Positions 37,283 to 48,116 of a stretch of 64,000 nt of DNA are shown piece after piece. The stretch's first letter is position 1. Each line of letters starts with the position of its first letter. Origin of the DNA: Xestospongia bergquistia. Its lineage: Eukaryota; Porifera; Demospongiae; Haplosclerida; Petrosiidae. A model generated the notes under the pieces. The model saw nothing but the letters and a program-made list of their open reading frames with translations, searched no databases and was not told where the DNA came from. The DNA is taken from the NCBI GenBank assembly GCA_963965975.1, contig OZ014415.1, positions 3,725,001 to 3,789,000 on the forward strand, given 5' to 3'. Both the position numbers and the translations under genes were made by a program.

Positions 37283-38170
37283 TAAATAATTTCATTCATT
37301 TCTCATTAAATTGATTCTGTTCAAATTCCTATTGAATTTATTTTGCCTTTGGCTATTGTATTTTCTATTTGTTGATGTTATTTTAACACAATCGACTGTG
37401 AAGACAACAGACCATATTGTGTTGGTGTAGCATATTTTGGTGTGTTAGAATTCCTCATACACTTTTTGTGTGTCAAAATTCCACAGATACATAACACACT
37501 ATAATTATGCTCTCACAGCATAAAATTTAAAACAGTGTACATGTCAAGAGGTACAACAATATTAACATAATCATTGCTAATCAGATACCCAAAGTTTACT
37601 GTAGTAGTAGAATACAATACTCTTGAAATTATGTTGGCAAGTGGTATAAAAGAATATCCAGGATAGGTAACTGTTGATGACACTTGAGTGGGCTTTCCTA
37701 ACCATACTCTGCAGTTGTGAGTCATGTATATTGAAACCGTAGCCACCAAGACTGCCCTCTGTTCTTTGTAATTTTTAACAGAACATTTAGCAAAAAACTC
37801 TCCTGTAGCTAGCTTAGTAATTATTGTCTTAGTAATTATTGTCTTTACATAATGTATATAACATTAGTAAAAACATCGACTATGTATAATGTGTGTGTTC
37901 AGTTAATTTTTATAATATCATTATGATGGGGTAATAATTCTTAACCCTCTGGCTACCTCTGGCTACCATCGACGTGCTGTCATGGTTAATAATTTCAACA
38001 GTGGGACGCTCTATCTCACTAGCTTCATGGAGGGTGAAAAATATCTAGGACTTTGTATGTCTGCCGTGTCTGCTGATGAGATCTCCGGTTAGAAGATCGA
38101 AACAACCTTGCTCATTTCAACCAATTATCATCTGTCGAGGACTCTATTCTAGCTATTTCATTGGCTGTTG
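37283..38170. other. Intergenic, no recognised gene
   Basis: It contains a minus-strand open frame of about 78 codons (37513-37749) with no family resemblance and no proper ATG start. A short tandem duplication TTAGTAATTATTGTC lies at about 37815-37845, and CTCTGGCTACC is doubled near 37945-37965. It probably includes the 3' untranslated regions of the converging genes on either side. Confidence 0.4.
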
Positions 38171-38466
38171 CTATGGACTCATTAGATGTAATTTGATTGG
38201 TTGTTGTGTTGTATATATAGCTTGGTTTTGTTTATTGATTTTTAGTATTGGTTGTACAGACAAACATAAAGTCTGAAATGTCTTATCATGATCTGTACTA
38301 GTGTCTCCTGTTTTCTTGTCTTTAACAATTTTGTAAACAGCCTCACAAATAATTACTTTTGAATACAGTCTCCTTTCTAGGCCAATGGGGTCAATATTTG
38401 ACACAACAATAGTATCAGTACATTGAACTAATGTTCTTCTATATATTTCACAGTTTAGAGTATCAC
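38171..38466 (-). CDS. Kelch-type gene, terminal exon
   Basis: The acceptor CACTCTAG at 38468-38467 is strong. The exon is phase 1 and encodes about 98 residues to a TAG at 38171-38173. It begins T-L-N-C-E-I-Y-R-R-T and includes TDTIVVSNIDPIGLERRL. The C-terminal part (Q-P-I-L-K-I-N-K-Q-N-Q) has no recognisable domain. Joined to the preceding exon it completes a Gly-Asp-Thr turn across the junction, which supports the pairing. Confidence 0.55.
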
Positions 38467-38602
38467 CTAGAGTGAAGAGACAAAGCATAAGATTATTAGT
38501 AATATATCAGATAATGAGATAGTTAGTCTGTATCAAATACTACATAATTATGGTCTATTTATACTGCTTTGTTCAAGTCAGTGCATGTAATGACTTACTT
38601 AC

Positions 38603-38759
38603 CTAGTTCTATCAACATTGTTATATTGGAGTCTTTGACAGACGCTACATTGAACTTTACTTGACCACCTACAACTATTAACCAGACACAATGTGGTCCC
38701 ATGACAATTGTTGATAGATAACGGATACTTCTCTTAGTGACAAAGTCAGGTAGATTAAT
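38603..38759 (-). CDS. Kelch-type gene, repeat exon c
   Basis: The acceptor is CTACAG and the donor CTAG|GTAAGT is perfect. The frame INLPDFVTKRSIRYLS continues to V-W-L-I-V-V-G-G-Q, the hydrophobic-Gly-Gly strand of a kelch blade, and ends I-T-M-L-I-E-L. It joins the terminal exon in phase 1 without a break. It does not join exon b in frame: exon b ends in phase 2 and this exon needs phase 0, so either a micro-exon or a one-base lesion lies between. Confidence 0.6.
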
Positions 38760-39335
38760 CTGTAGTATATTGATATATAAGTATGTATACAGATTTTAGA
38801 GCTATACTTATAGTAATAGTTATTCGTATGATATTATTAAAATTGAAAATTAATTAGTAACTAAAAATACTGTTATAAAGAGATATAAAATTAATTATAA
38901 CAATATTAACTTACGGAAGTATTTTTGTATATGAACAATTATAATATTATAATAATCTTATTACATTCCATATACGTTATATTTATATGCATTACTGTTA
39001 TAACCATCTCAAAAAGTACAATATGTAATGTTTGTATTAACAAATAATTATAGTTAAGATACTATATGAGGAATAACAACTCTACTTAGAAAGGATATTT
39101 AGAGTAATACTATATATACTCTAATTTTGTAAATTGAAATGCAATTATTTTATGATCTCTAATTTAAACAGACAGTAAGTCCATACAATAGAGATAACAA
39201 CATATTCTAGTATATCAGTAGTAAATGAATATGATTTGTTATACTTCTAAATATATGGACAGTTACATGTACTAACTTAGTAACTATCATTGTACAATAA
39301 ATTAGAGGTAATATGGTATATTGTCAATGATATAC

Positions 39336-39520
39336 CTTGTCCATGGCTTCTCATTAACATCCAGTATCCAACAGTTCTTTAATATTTTGTCATTATTATC
39401 CACTCCAACTACCATTATCAGTATAGGTGACATTGGGCCAGTCATAACACTGGCAGTATGACAAACTCTGTCCTCGAGCCACTGTACTACTGGGTCAGGT
39501 TTAGCTATAGTCTGCCAGTG
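39336..39520 (-). CDS. Kelch-type gene, repeat exon b
   Basis: 185 nt from acceptor TATCTAG to donor ACAAG|GTATAT. It encodes H-W-Q-T-I-A-K-P-D-P, then E-D-R-V-C-H-T-A-S-V-M, then I-L-M-V-V-G-V and C-W-I-L-D-V-N-E-K-P-W. The R-x-x-H-T-x ... hydrophobic-x-x-G ... W-x-L-D-V order is that of a kelch beta-propeller blade. The second Gly of the Gly-Gly pair is replaced (V-V-G-V). It joins exon a in phase 0. Confidence 0.65.
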
Positions 39521-39589
39521 CTAGATAGACAAATGAACTAACATATATATCATGTTATCAGTCAACATATAAATGATAATATAACTTAC

Positions 39590-39743
39590 CACTCTGTGTT
39601 CAATGACATCTAGTAAATAAAGACTATTGGGTGCTGTATCTTCAACACAACCACCAAAGATGATTGCTCTTGTATTACTTATTTCTTCCATAACAAAATG
39701 GCATACACTGTCTAGTGCATGATCTCAGGTATAATCCATTGAC
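39590..39743 (-). pseudogene. Kelch-type gene, repeat exon a, with in-frame stop
   Basis: The acceptor CTTTCAG and the donor GTG|GTAAGT are both strong. The frame gives ITSNTRAIIFGG-like residues (N-T-R-A-I-I-F-G-G-C), then S-L-Y-L-L-D-V-I-E-H, a clear kelch strand pair. A TGA lies near the 5' end of the exon, after M-D-Y-T. Either translation starts at the ATG at 39691-39689 (M-E-E-I-S), leaving a shortened propeller, or the gene is dead. No earlier exons are seen upstream to 40849. Confidence 0.6.
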
Positions 39744-40849
39744 CTGAAAGGAGAACAAACAGAACACTCGTCATTATATTTGTATCAAAGTAGTAGTTAA
39801 ATAGTTGGTCATAATACAATGATCAGTAAATGATACAACTACAATTATTAATATCAACCTCAATTGATTATTAACAAAGAGTCATTGTCAATGTTCTACT
39901 GGAAATATTAATTAGTTTCTGTTATCTCATAATAAAACATGTTTAATTTTTACATGTTCAAATTAACAATATTAATAATAAACTAATTTGTAAGTTTTAT
40001 TATTTTATTTCGTTATCTTCAAATAGATTACAATATAACAGTGACTAATTGTCTTCTAAGATGGTAGCTATTACGAAATAACAGTGTAATTATGTGACCA
40101 CACCTGCTTTCTAATAATTCTAAATTCTAATACAATACTCATATTACTGTACTATAAAGTGAAGGTATTCACAAGTATAGAAAGTTTACTGTTCATTCTT
40201 GTTAATCGTGTTTTTTACACTTATTTACAAGTCTCTGTCATTCTTTAAAGGATTACTACACAATATGTTAAAATTGAGTGGGTGTGGCACTTGTATAGTT
40301 ATAGCTATTAACCCTTTATATACGAGAAATGTAAAAAACGTCATGCAATTAAGTGGACATTAATACTGTAGTTGTACTTTTACATCCAGCTATTACACTA
40401 TTTGTTAACTCTGATGTTTACCAACATAGCTATGTCATTTCTTTGTTTAAAACAAAAGGAAAGGTTATAGTTTTACACATACACAAGATATAGTATGTCT
40501 TGTAGAAGGAATATAAATCAATTGATATAGTATAATGTCACAATAGGATACCTCAATACTACTTTGGACTAAATGTATAAATAATTTCACTTTTAATTTA
40601 TGCACACTTCTTTTAAATATACAATAATTATTTGTTAATCAATTATTTGATGACTAGAGTATTATTAATAGACAAACAAATGAATAGATAAATAATATTA
40701 GATTGAGAGATGAATGGGTTAATGGTTCAGGTAGATGTCTTGATCCATCTATGGAACATCTCTCCATTTATCCATTGGATTTATTAATCTATCTACATAC
40801 CCATCTCTTTATCCAACCACAAATCATCTTTTATGCATGTAAGGATATA
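39744..40849. other. Intergenic, AT-rich, no recognised gene
   Basis: No exon or element recognised. The last 150 bp (about 40690-40820) is cryptically simple, with repeated ATCTATG / CCATCTCTTTATCC-like words, right at the outer edge of BEL/Pao element 2. Confidence 0.5.
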
Positions 40850-41007
40850 TGAATATGAGCTAGGGCAGATGAGAGATCATTAGAGTAAGAGCCACTCCAG
40901 GTAACTTAAGGCAACCACGTTCTTGTTTATTATTATTATTATTATTATTCCAATTATACATATACCAGAAAATTTAAAATAAAATTGAAGCCTGATAAAT
41001 GTCAACA
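40850..41007 (-). repeat. BEL/Pao 2, 3' LTR (158 bp)
   Basis: TG...CA termini. It contains a (TTA)n tract near 40928-40950 that is replaced by a T-run in the 5' LTR. It is preceded on the minus strand by TTAGGCCGGCGGTA, the internal end of the element. Confidence 0.85.
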
Positions 41008-41155
41008 TACCGCCGGCCTAAGACCAATGGTCTTAAAGAGAGAGAGACAATAACAAAGAATAAACAATGAATAAAAATGATGATGTCAATAGTAATAATT
41101 AGTAATAATAGAGACTAAATGACAAATGAGAAAACAAACGACCGCTCAAGTAATA

Positions 41156-42267
41156 CTAGAGATTAGCATCAGATGAAAGCAATAGAGCAATTTTACTCAT
41201 GGGACGTTTGTATATACCCTTGACAGTCTTGACCGTAGCAACACAAACTAATCCATCCTTACCAGGGTGTACTTAAGTGATTCTGGCAATTGGCCATTGA
41301 GTGGGAACAATACCATCTTCCTTTAACAACACTATGTCACCAGTTTCCAGATTCTTTAATTGGCAACGCCATTGATTGTATCTGTTCAATGATGTTAGAT
41401 ACTCCTCTGACCATCGTTTCCAGAAGTGCCGGACTAAATTCTGACACAAATCCCATCGCTTGAGCAATGAGACTGAACGATATGAAAAGGCTGGATCAGG
41501 GAGAGAGCACGTTGATTGTCCAATCAAAAAATGAACAGGTGTGAGTATCTCAATACTATCCTCATCAGGTGAGTCAGTATAGACCAAAGGTCGGCTGTTG
41601 AGACATGCCTCCACTTGTGTTAAAACCGTAGTAAACTCCTCAAATGACAGTTTGACATCTCCTATGATACGTCTGAGATGAGTTTTGGGACTTTTGATGG
41701 CAGCTTCCCACAATCCACCAAATTTAGGACCATGTTCAGGAATGAAACGCCATTCAATGTTGTGATAAGAGCAGAAATCAGATATGATTCCTTTGCTTTG
41801 CTGCTGCTTGAGAAACTCATGGAACTCCTTGATCTCACAATTAGCTCCGACAAAATTCATGCATTATCACTCCAAAGAAGAGTGGGATAACCTCGACGGG
41901 CAATAAAACACCTTAAAGTAGCAATGAATGCTTCACTCGTGAGATCTGACACAGCTTCTAAGTGGACAGCTTTGACTGAGAGAGAGACAAACACACAAAT
42001 GTATGCCTTAATAATTGTGGGCTTATGAATCATACCATACTTAATCTTGATGGGTCCAGCATAATTCACTCCTACTTTCTGGAAGACAGAACCATATGTC
42101 ACACGTTCCAAAGGTAATTGACCCAGTAATTGATACTGGGGTTTACATGTGTAACGACGACAAATAACGCATTGACAAACAATAGAGCGTACAGTTTTCC
42201 TCATGTAGATAGTATGAAAACGACTTGAAAGACTAGAAGACAAGAGTGTTGATCCAACATGTAACAT
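41156..42267 (-). pseudogene. BEL/Pao 2 integrase
   Basis: 42267-41857 contains the zinc-binding C-Q-C-V-I-C-R-R and the first part of the core (V-N-Y-A-G-P, then L-L-W-S-D-N). A frameshift shared with element 3 falls right after the second catalytic Asp. The next frame (41860-41273) has N-F-V-G-A-N, then G-G-L-W-E-A-A (catalytic Glu) and the C-terminal domain, and ends in a TAA specific to this copy. Residual coding runs to TAG at 41158-41156. Confidence 0.85.
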
Positions 42268-42366
42268 GCGGACATGTTCTGAGCGTATAATGAGCTTGGT
42301 AATGAGGTGTTTACCATGAATGATAAATGGATGTATCCTTAGATAGGATAGACCAGAGTTACTCTC

Positions 42367-43463
42367 TCAACCTCCTACACGTAGTAAACCATCAGAGTCA
42401 ATGAAAGTGTGAAGAGAGAGTATGGAGCTATTGTTGCTGAGACTGCAGTTCACTTTCAATTCAGCAATGTCAGAGGAGAAATGATCCTCCTGTATCACAT
42501 GTATCCAATACTTCTCAGCAGTTATCAATTCTTCAACAGTGAGAGTGGGTGAGATAATATTGGATCGATGACAATTATTCACAAAATGTAGAATCCAAGC
42601 AGTGATACGCTGGAGATGAGTGAATGAAAAGTAGTGATTTAGAAGAATGACTGGAGCCTGTAATTGTACTGGGATCGCAAGACAGATCTCCTTCTCCTCT
42701 TCCTCTATTGTTTCAACTGTAATGTCCTGGTGAAGCCAATTATAAGAGTTCATGATGAGCCAAGGAGGCCCCTCCCACCAGAGCTTATGCTCCAATAATT
42801 CCCAAGGGAAAATCCCTCGAGAGGCACAATCAGCTGGATTTTCAATTCTGACAACATGATTCCATCGATCAGGAGGAATTTGATCTATGATGGAGGAGAC
42901 ACGATTTCCTACATAGGTTTTGAACTTTCTAGGATTTCCAGAGAGCCAATTGAGCACGATTGTACTATCAGTCCATGCAAAGACGTGGGACATAGATAAT
43001 TGTAATACATCCTTTACATGAATGAGGAGACGAGCGATGATTTGAGCACCACAGAGCTCAAGACGAGGGATTGAGAGTCTCTTGATTGGTGATACCTTTG
43101 TCTTAGACATTACCAGAGACATGTGTACATGATTAAGTAAATCAATTGCTCTTAAATAGACTATGCCAGAGTAGGCATTCTCAGAAGCGTCACTAAAACC
43201 ATGTAGTTGGACAGATATGATTTGTACATTCTTAGGAAAGTAACAGCAAGAGATAGATTTGTCATAGAGAGAAGAGAGCTCTAATCACCACTGGGTCCAG
43301 GCACTTTGAATCCCTTCAGGTACGAAATAATCCCATCAATACGCAATTCCCATACTCGTTTCAGTAGAATCTTCATGCTAATTATAGTAGGAGAGAACCA
43401 GCCAAGTACATCAAATATTCTAGCTACATTCGAGACAAAGAACTCTCTTTGTGATTTGCACAC
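42367..43463 (-). pseudogene. BEL/Pao 2 RT thumb, RNase H and linker
   Basis: 43463-43281 holds V-A-R-I-F-D-V-L-G-W-F-S-P-T and then a stop. The main 251-codon frame (43122-42367) has S-K-T-K-V-S-P-I-K-R-L, then R-L-E-L-C-G-A, then W-T-D-S-T-I-V-L-N-W-L and N-P-A-D-C-A-S-R-G, the Pao RNase H signature, followed by R-I-T-A-W-I-L-H-F and the start of the integrase H2C2 (L-L-R-V-G-G). Confidence 0.85.
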
Positions 43464-43599
43464 ATGAGGAGAACTCAGGAGCAGTGAGTCGAAAAGTGTC
43501 GGTAACAGTATTCCGTTCCAAACCTAGTGTCTTAGTGTAGGTATTAATATCAGATATAGCATGCACATTAGTACTCTCTAGCAAATTATGTGGTATGTG

Positions 43600-44925
43600 T
43601 TATAGTACCTGGTCATCACTTGAATTCCATTCTCTCAGGAGAAAACCTCCACGAATAAACAAGTCACATAACTCCCTTTGGAAAATGATAGCTGTCTCCA
43701 CATCATCAGCACCTGTCAAACAGTCATCTACGTAAAATGAGGTCTCAACTGTCTTGGCTGCCATTGGGTACTCATGGGAGAAATCCAGTACATTTTGCTT
43801 GACTGCCATGTTGGCAGCGAAGGATGAGGCAGCAACTCCAAACGTGACTCTTGTCATACGATAATCTTGGATCTTGTCATTGTGTGATGATCTCCAGACA
43901 AAACAATGTAGATTTCAATCTTCCTTAATGAGTTTGATAGCTCGGTACATCTTACTGACATCAGCAGTGAGGTCAATACGATGAGACCTAAACCTGAGTA
44001 CAACATCAATCAATGATGGATATATAGTGGGTCCAACGAGAAGAGTGTCATTTAGGGACACTCCTGTAGAGGACTTGGCTGAGGCATCAAATACAGCTCT
44101 CACCTTAGTGGTGGTACTGGATTCTTTGTAGACAGCATGCATTGGGAGATAGAATACTTCTTCAGGGGGTTTGTCCATGTCTTTACTGGGCACAGATTCT
44201 GCATGTCCCAGTTCCAAGTAATCCTGCATGACAGTTTGGAATTCGTGAAATTTATTCCTTTGAGTTAGAGAACGCTCTAAGGAGAGGAAACGTCTGATGA
44301 CTTGAGACCTGGATTCTCCAAGTGATTTACAGCCAGACTTTTTAGGAAGGGGAACCACAAAAGATCCGTCGTCAGCACGATAATGATGAGTATCAAAATG
44401 TTTCACCACAGTACGCTTCTCGAGTGTGAGAGCAGGTTTAGCTAAGGGTGATTCCTCAATTTCCCAAAACTTCTTTAGGATGTCATCACATGATGAAGTG
44501 AAAGAGTGAAACGTAGTCACATAGAGGTTGACTTGTTCTGCCTCCATGATTGGTTCAGTGTTGCCACTGAGAACCCAACCAAATTCAGGTCCCATCCGCC
44601 GGCCCTGACATAATACATTGACAAAAACATCGACCCCAAGGAGGAGATCAATATGACCAGGTAATCCAAATGCTGGATCTGCAAGAAGCAAATCTGAGAT
44701 ATGACTCCAGGAAGAATCAAAGGGGACAGGAGAAACAGGGAGATCACATGTGACCTTAGGCAGAACTATAGCAGTGAGATCAATCTGCTTACTGCTATCA
44801 CCATAAAGAGGCGTGATTCGAAGACTGGGAACGGACTGAATTGGTGATCTGGAGGATGACCCTGCAATACCAAAATGTGAATTGTCTGAGGAGAGCAAGG
44901 GAGCTGAAGATTTTGAGCTAGGCAC
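43600..44925 (-). pseudogene. BEL/Pao 2 protease end and reverse transcriptase
   Basis: A 336-codon frame (44925-43915) covers the rest of the protease, the linker F-G-W-V-L-S-G-N and the RT palm up to ADVSKMYRAIKL. A TGA at 43914-43912, shared with element 3, interrupts it. The frame then continues through M-T-R-V-T-F-G-V-A-A-S-S-F to the catalytic F-Y-V-D-D-C-L-T-G box, ending at 43600. The catalytic YVDD is intact; the stop alone would truncate the enzyme before it. Confidence 0.85.
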
Positions 44926-45395
44926 TCAGAGATAAAGGACGCTGAAGACGCGTTGTCGAGTAAAGCTCTTCCTTCGAGAAATGACTCATCCCTGGCTTTG
45001 ATTAAAACACAACATGTCATCAGAAGTGAACTTGATCGTATTTTGATGGCTGAGTTAGCTGACACCTGAAGTGAGGTGGGAGGAGCAGGAGCAGTACTCG
45101 AGTGATTTGAGCCAATGTGTAGGAGAGTATGATGTGGGCATTGACATCTCTTACATCTATGTGTGGACTTACAATCCTTCACAGCGTGTCGACCATTGAG
45201 GCAGTTAATACAGAAATTAGATTTCTGTAGAGTTGACATCTTATCACTATGAGACATGAATTTAGGACAGATGTATAGAGGATAGCGTTCAGTGTTGCAG
45301 AGAATGCAATTGCCCATAGACTCGGAGTTAGCAGTGAAAGTGGTGACAGGAGTGAATGGTTTCTTGGTTGGTGGCTTCTTGCTAGAAGAAGACAA
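44766..45395 (-). pseudogene. BEL/Pao 2 zinc knuckle and protease start
   Basis: The frame carries a Ser/Lys/Pro-rich linker, then CILCNTERYPLYICPKF and C-I-N-C-L-N-G-R-H-A-V-K-D-C plus C-K-R-C-Q-C-P-H-H-T-L-L-H knuckles, then the retropepsin loop as L-L-D-N-A-S-S-A-S-F-I. The usual D-T/S-G triad reads D-N-A, probably inactive. True coding leaves this frame at about 44930 by a frameshift; the last 50 codons are out of register. Confidence 0.75.
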
Positions 45396-46380
45396 AGATG
45401 TCTCGGATGCTTGAGCTCTGAGGTCAAGGAACTCAAGAATCTCTGAGTATTATGGTACCTCTGTTTTATCCTGACTGTGCCGCTGCCACTCAAACATGGT
45501 GTCAACATCAAGCTTGAGCTTGATGACTGACGTGATGAATGACTCATCAGGCTCAGAACCCATTGCCTTTAATGCTCTTAGGTGTTACTGTACTGTATCA
45601 TGTAGTCGCCTCAACTCCTTGCCACTGCCGTCCTTCAGGGAGGGAGCTTCAACAATCTTATGCACGTAAGCACGATGTAAAAGATGAGGACGATTGAAAC
45701 GCGACTTGAGACAGTCAATGGCTTCAATGTAATTCTCATCTGAGCGTGAGAGTCCCTCGATGACAGGTTTAGCAGAGCAATTCTTAACTGCTTGCTGCAA
45801 ATAGACGAGTTTTTCAGAGTCTGACAGATGAGCCCGGTCATGGTGGACAACTCACACTTATGATCAGCAAGTTGTTCCATGAATTGCTCTAATAGGGAGG
45901 AGTCATCATGATCTTCAGATAGGCCACTGAGGCCACTCTCTGTATTCCTAAGACCAAGCTCCGGTCTTGATAATCGACGGGCTGTCATCTTGTGAGGATC
46001 AGGTGTAGATAATTCAATAGGTGGTGTGAGTGCATGTGCTGTGAGTGTGTGCATCATTATTTTTTGAATACGTAATATAAGTGCAGCTACAGTATCTTCA
46101 TGTTGATCTAATATATTTGTTCCTTCCTAAGAGCTTCATCATCACTCTCATCAATGAGATCCAGTACCTGATAGTGTAACGACTTGAAATCTGAATCAGC
46201 TTCATCAAGCTTAACTAATAGCTGCTTTGCACGATCAGAGATGCCAGCCACCTCAGGATCAGATTCGAGTTCTCTCAATCGGTTGCCTAGACGAGTGACA
46301 AACCTTTTAGGAACTCCTCACTTCTTGTGTAGATTGGAGAGGGTACTAGCTTTGTCCATGGGCCAATAGATGACAGTCAT
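45396..46380 (-). pseudogene. BEL/Pao 2 gag
   Basis: It starts at ATG 46380-46378 (M-T-V-I-Y-W-P-M-D-K-A) and is stopped after 20 codons by TGA, then resumes in frame with R-L-G-N-R-L-R-E-L-E-S-D. Later parts lie in other frames: IEAIDCLKSRFNRPHLLHRA, the conserved gag core of BEL/Pao, at 45800-45585, then a TAA, then I-T-S-V-I-K-L-K-L-D-V-D-T-M-F. At least three lesions abolish the capsid precursor. Confidence 0.75.
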
Positions 46381-46487
46381 GGGAGTTAATTAGAAAATGT
46401 GGTGAGGACTATATGAAAAAAGCGACAAAACCGTACACTCTTAAATCTGCCAACAAACCTGTTTTCTACCAAATACTAAAGAGTTAT

Positions 46488-46503
46488 CCAGTTCGGTGGA
46501 CCA
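46488..46503 (-). promoter_or_regulatory. Candidate primer-binding site of BEL/Pao 2
   Basis: Three bases after the 5' LTR the minus strand reads TGGTCCACCGAACTGG, beginning with the TGG expected to pair with a tRNA CCA end. The rest does not fit a typical tRNA T-arm spacing, so this is tentative. Confidence 0.3.
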
Positions 46504-46506
46504 AAA

Positions 46507-46652
46507 TGAATATGAACTAGGGCAGATGAGAGATTACTAGAGTAAGAGCCACTCAAGGTAACTTAAGGCAACCACGTTTTTTTTATCATTAAATCCAATT
46601 ATACATATACCAGAAAAATTAAAATAAAATTGAAGCCTGATAAATGTCAACA
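46507..46652 (-). repeat. BEL/Pao 2, 5' LTR (146 bp)
   Basis: It aligns along its length to the 3' LTR with about five substitutions, plus one 1-nt and one tract-length difference. Its outer end directly abuts the tandem array, at CATGCACTATTTT. Confidence 0.85.
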
Positions 46653-48068
46653 CATGCACTATTTTGAATATTAATATATAGGTACTAACAGTCTAACAGG
46701 GACTAGAACTAATGCATCTTGTAGGCGTGGAACTAGTGTAGGAACTTGTAGGCGTGGAACTAGTACAACTTACGAGTGTCAACTATGTAGCTCATCTCCA
46801 GGTAAGACATATACATGTACTATTTTACTGAATATTAATATATAGCTACTAATGGGTCTACAACTAATGCATCTCGTGGATGTGGAACTAGTGCAACTGA
46901 CGAGTGTCAATCATGTAACTCATCTTCAAGTAAGACATATACATGTACTATTTTACTGAATATTAATGTATAGGGGGTACTAATGGTCGAACAAGGTCTA
47001 GAACTAATGCATCTCATGGCCGTGCAACTACTGTAGAAACTCGTGGACGTGGAACTTGTGTAGCAACTCGTGGGCGAGGAACTAGTCCAACTGACGAGTG
47101 TCAATCACGTAACTCATCTCCAATTAAGACATATACATGTACTATTTTACTGAATATTAATACATAGGTACTAACAGTCGAACAGGGTCTAGAACTAATG
47201 CATCTCATTGACGTGGAACTAGTGCAACTGACGAGTGTCAATTGTGTAACTCATCTCCAAGTAAGTCATATACATGTACTATTTTACTGAATATTAATGT
47301 ATAGGTACTAACAATTGAACAGGGTCTAGAACTAATGCATCTCATTGGCGTGGAACTAGTACAACTGATGAGTGTCAACGAGTAACTCATCTCCAAGTAA
47401 GACATATACATGTACTATTTTACTGAATATTAATGTATAGGTACTAACAGTTGAACAGGGTCTAGAACTAATGCATCTCTTGGGCGTGGAAGTAGTGTAG
47501 GAACTCATGGGCATAGAACTGGTGCAACTAACGAGTGTCAATGACGTAACTCATCTCCAAGTAAGACATATACATGTACTATTTTACTGAATATTAATAC
47601 ATAGGTACTAACAGTCGAACAGGGTCTAGAACTAATGCATCTCATTGGCGTGGAACTAGTGCAACTGACGAGTGTCAATGACGTAACTCATCCCCAAGTA
47701 AGACATATACATGTACTATTTTACTGAATATTAATACATAGGTACTAGCAGTTGAACAGGGTCTAGAACTAATGCATCTCTTGGGCGTGGAACTAGTGTA
47801 GGAACTCATGGGCGTGGAACTAGTGCAACTGACGAGTGTCAATCATGTAACTCATCCCCAATTAAGACATATACATGTACTATTTTACTGAATATTAATG
47901 TATAGGTACTAATTGTCAAACAAGGTCTAGAACTAATGCATCTCGTGGCCGTGCAACAACTGTAGGAACTTGTGGACGTGGAACTAGTGTAGCAACTCGT
48001 GGGCGTGGAACTAGTGTAACTGATGAGTGTCAATCACGTAACTCATCTCCAAGTAAGGCATATACATG
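46653..48068 (+). repeat. Exon/micro-intron tandem array, segment 1 (about 9 units)
   Basis: The first units after the BEL/Pao LTR. Each unit is an exon-like block starting GTACTAACAGTCGAACAGGG and ending AACTCATCTCCAA, then GTAAGACATATACATG...TATAG. The third unit has two copies of a 27-nt insert (147-nt exon). In units 3 and 8 the donor GT is changed to TT. The segment is interrupted at 48069 by a hAT element sitting in a micro-intron. There is no unique 5' exon here: the array starts directly at the LTR. Confidence 0.85.
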
Positions 48069-48081
48069 CAGTGTTCTGCCA
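48069..48081 (+). repeat. hAT left terminal inverted repeat
   Basis: CAGTGTTCTGCC matches the hAT CAGTGTT consensus. Confidence 0.8.
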
Positions 48082-48116
48082 AAGCGTTCAAGAGTGGCAC
48101 TCTCACCCTTTCAAAT

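Larger units (their letters stand above)
40850..46652 (-). mobile_element. BEL/Pao retrotransposon 2, with both LTRs
   Basis: 5803 bp on the minus strand between two LTRs of about 150 bp that start TGTTGACATT and end TCATATTCA. The internal region encodes gag, zinc knuckle, protease, RT, RNase H and integrase in the BEL/Pao order, from an ATG at 46380 to a stop at 41156-41158. It is closely similar to element 3. At least six stops or frameshifts break the polyprotein, so it is not autonomous. I see no target-site duplication (flanks ATATA on the left, CATGC on the right), which suggests rearrangement after insertion. Confidence 0.9.

Noticed and set aside
37513..37749. 78-codon minus-strand open frame with several hydrophobic stretches
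   Set aside because: No ATG at the start, no recognisable motif and other frames are equally open; left as unexplained.
41662..41890. Overlapping open frames on both strands within the integrase of BEL/Pao 2 (and the same at 61145-61373)
   Set aside because: They are out of register with the DDE core motifs and duplicate exactly in element 3 only because the DNA is shared.
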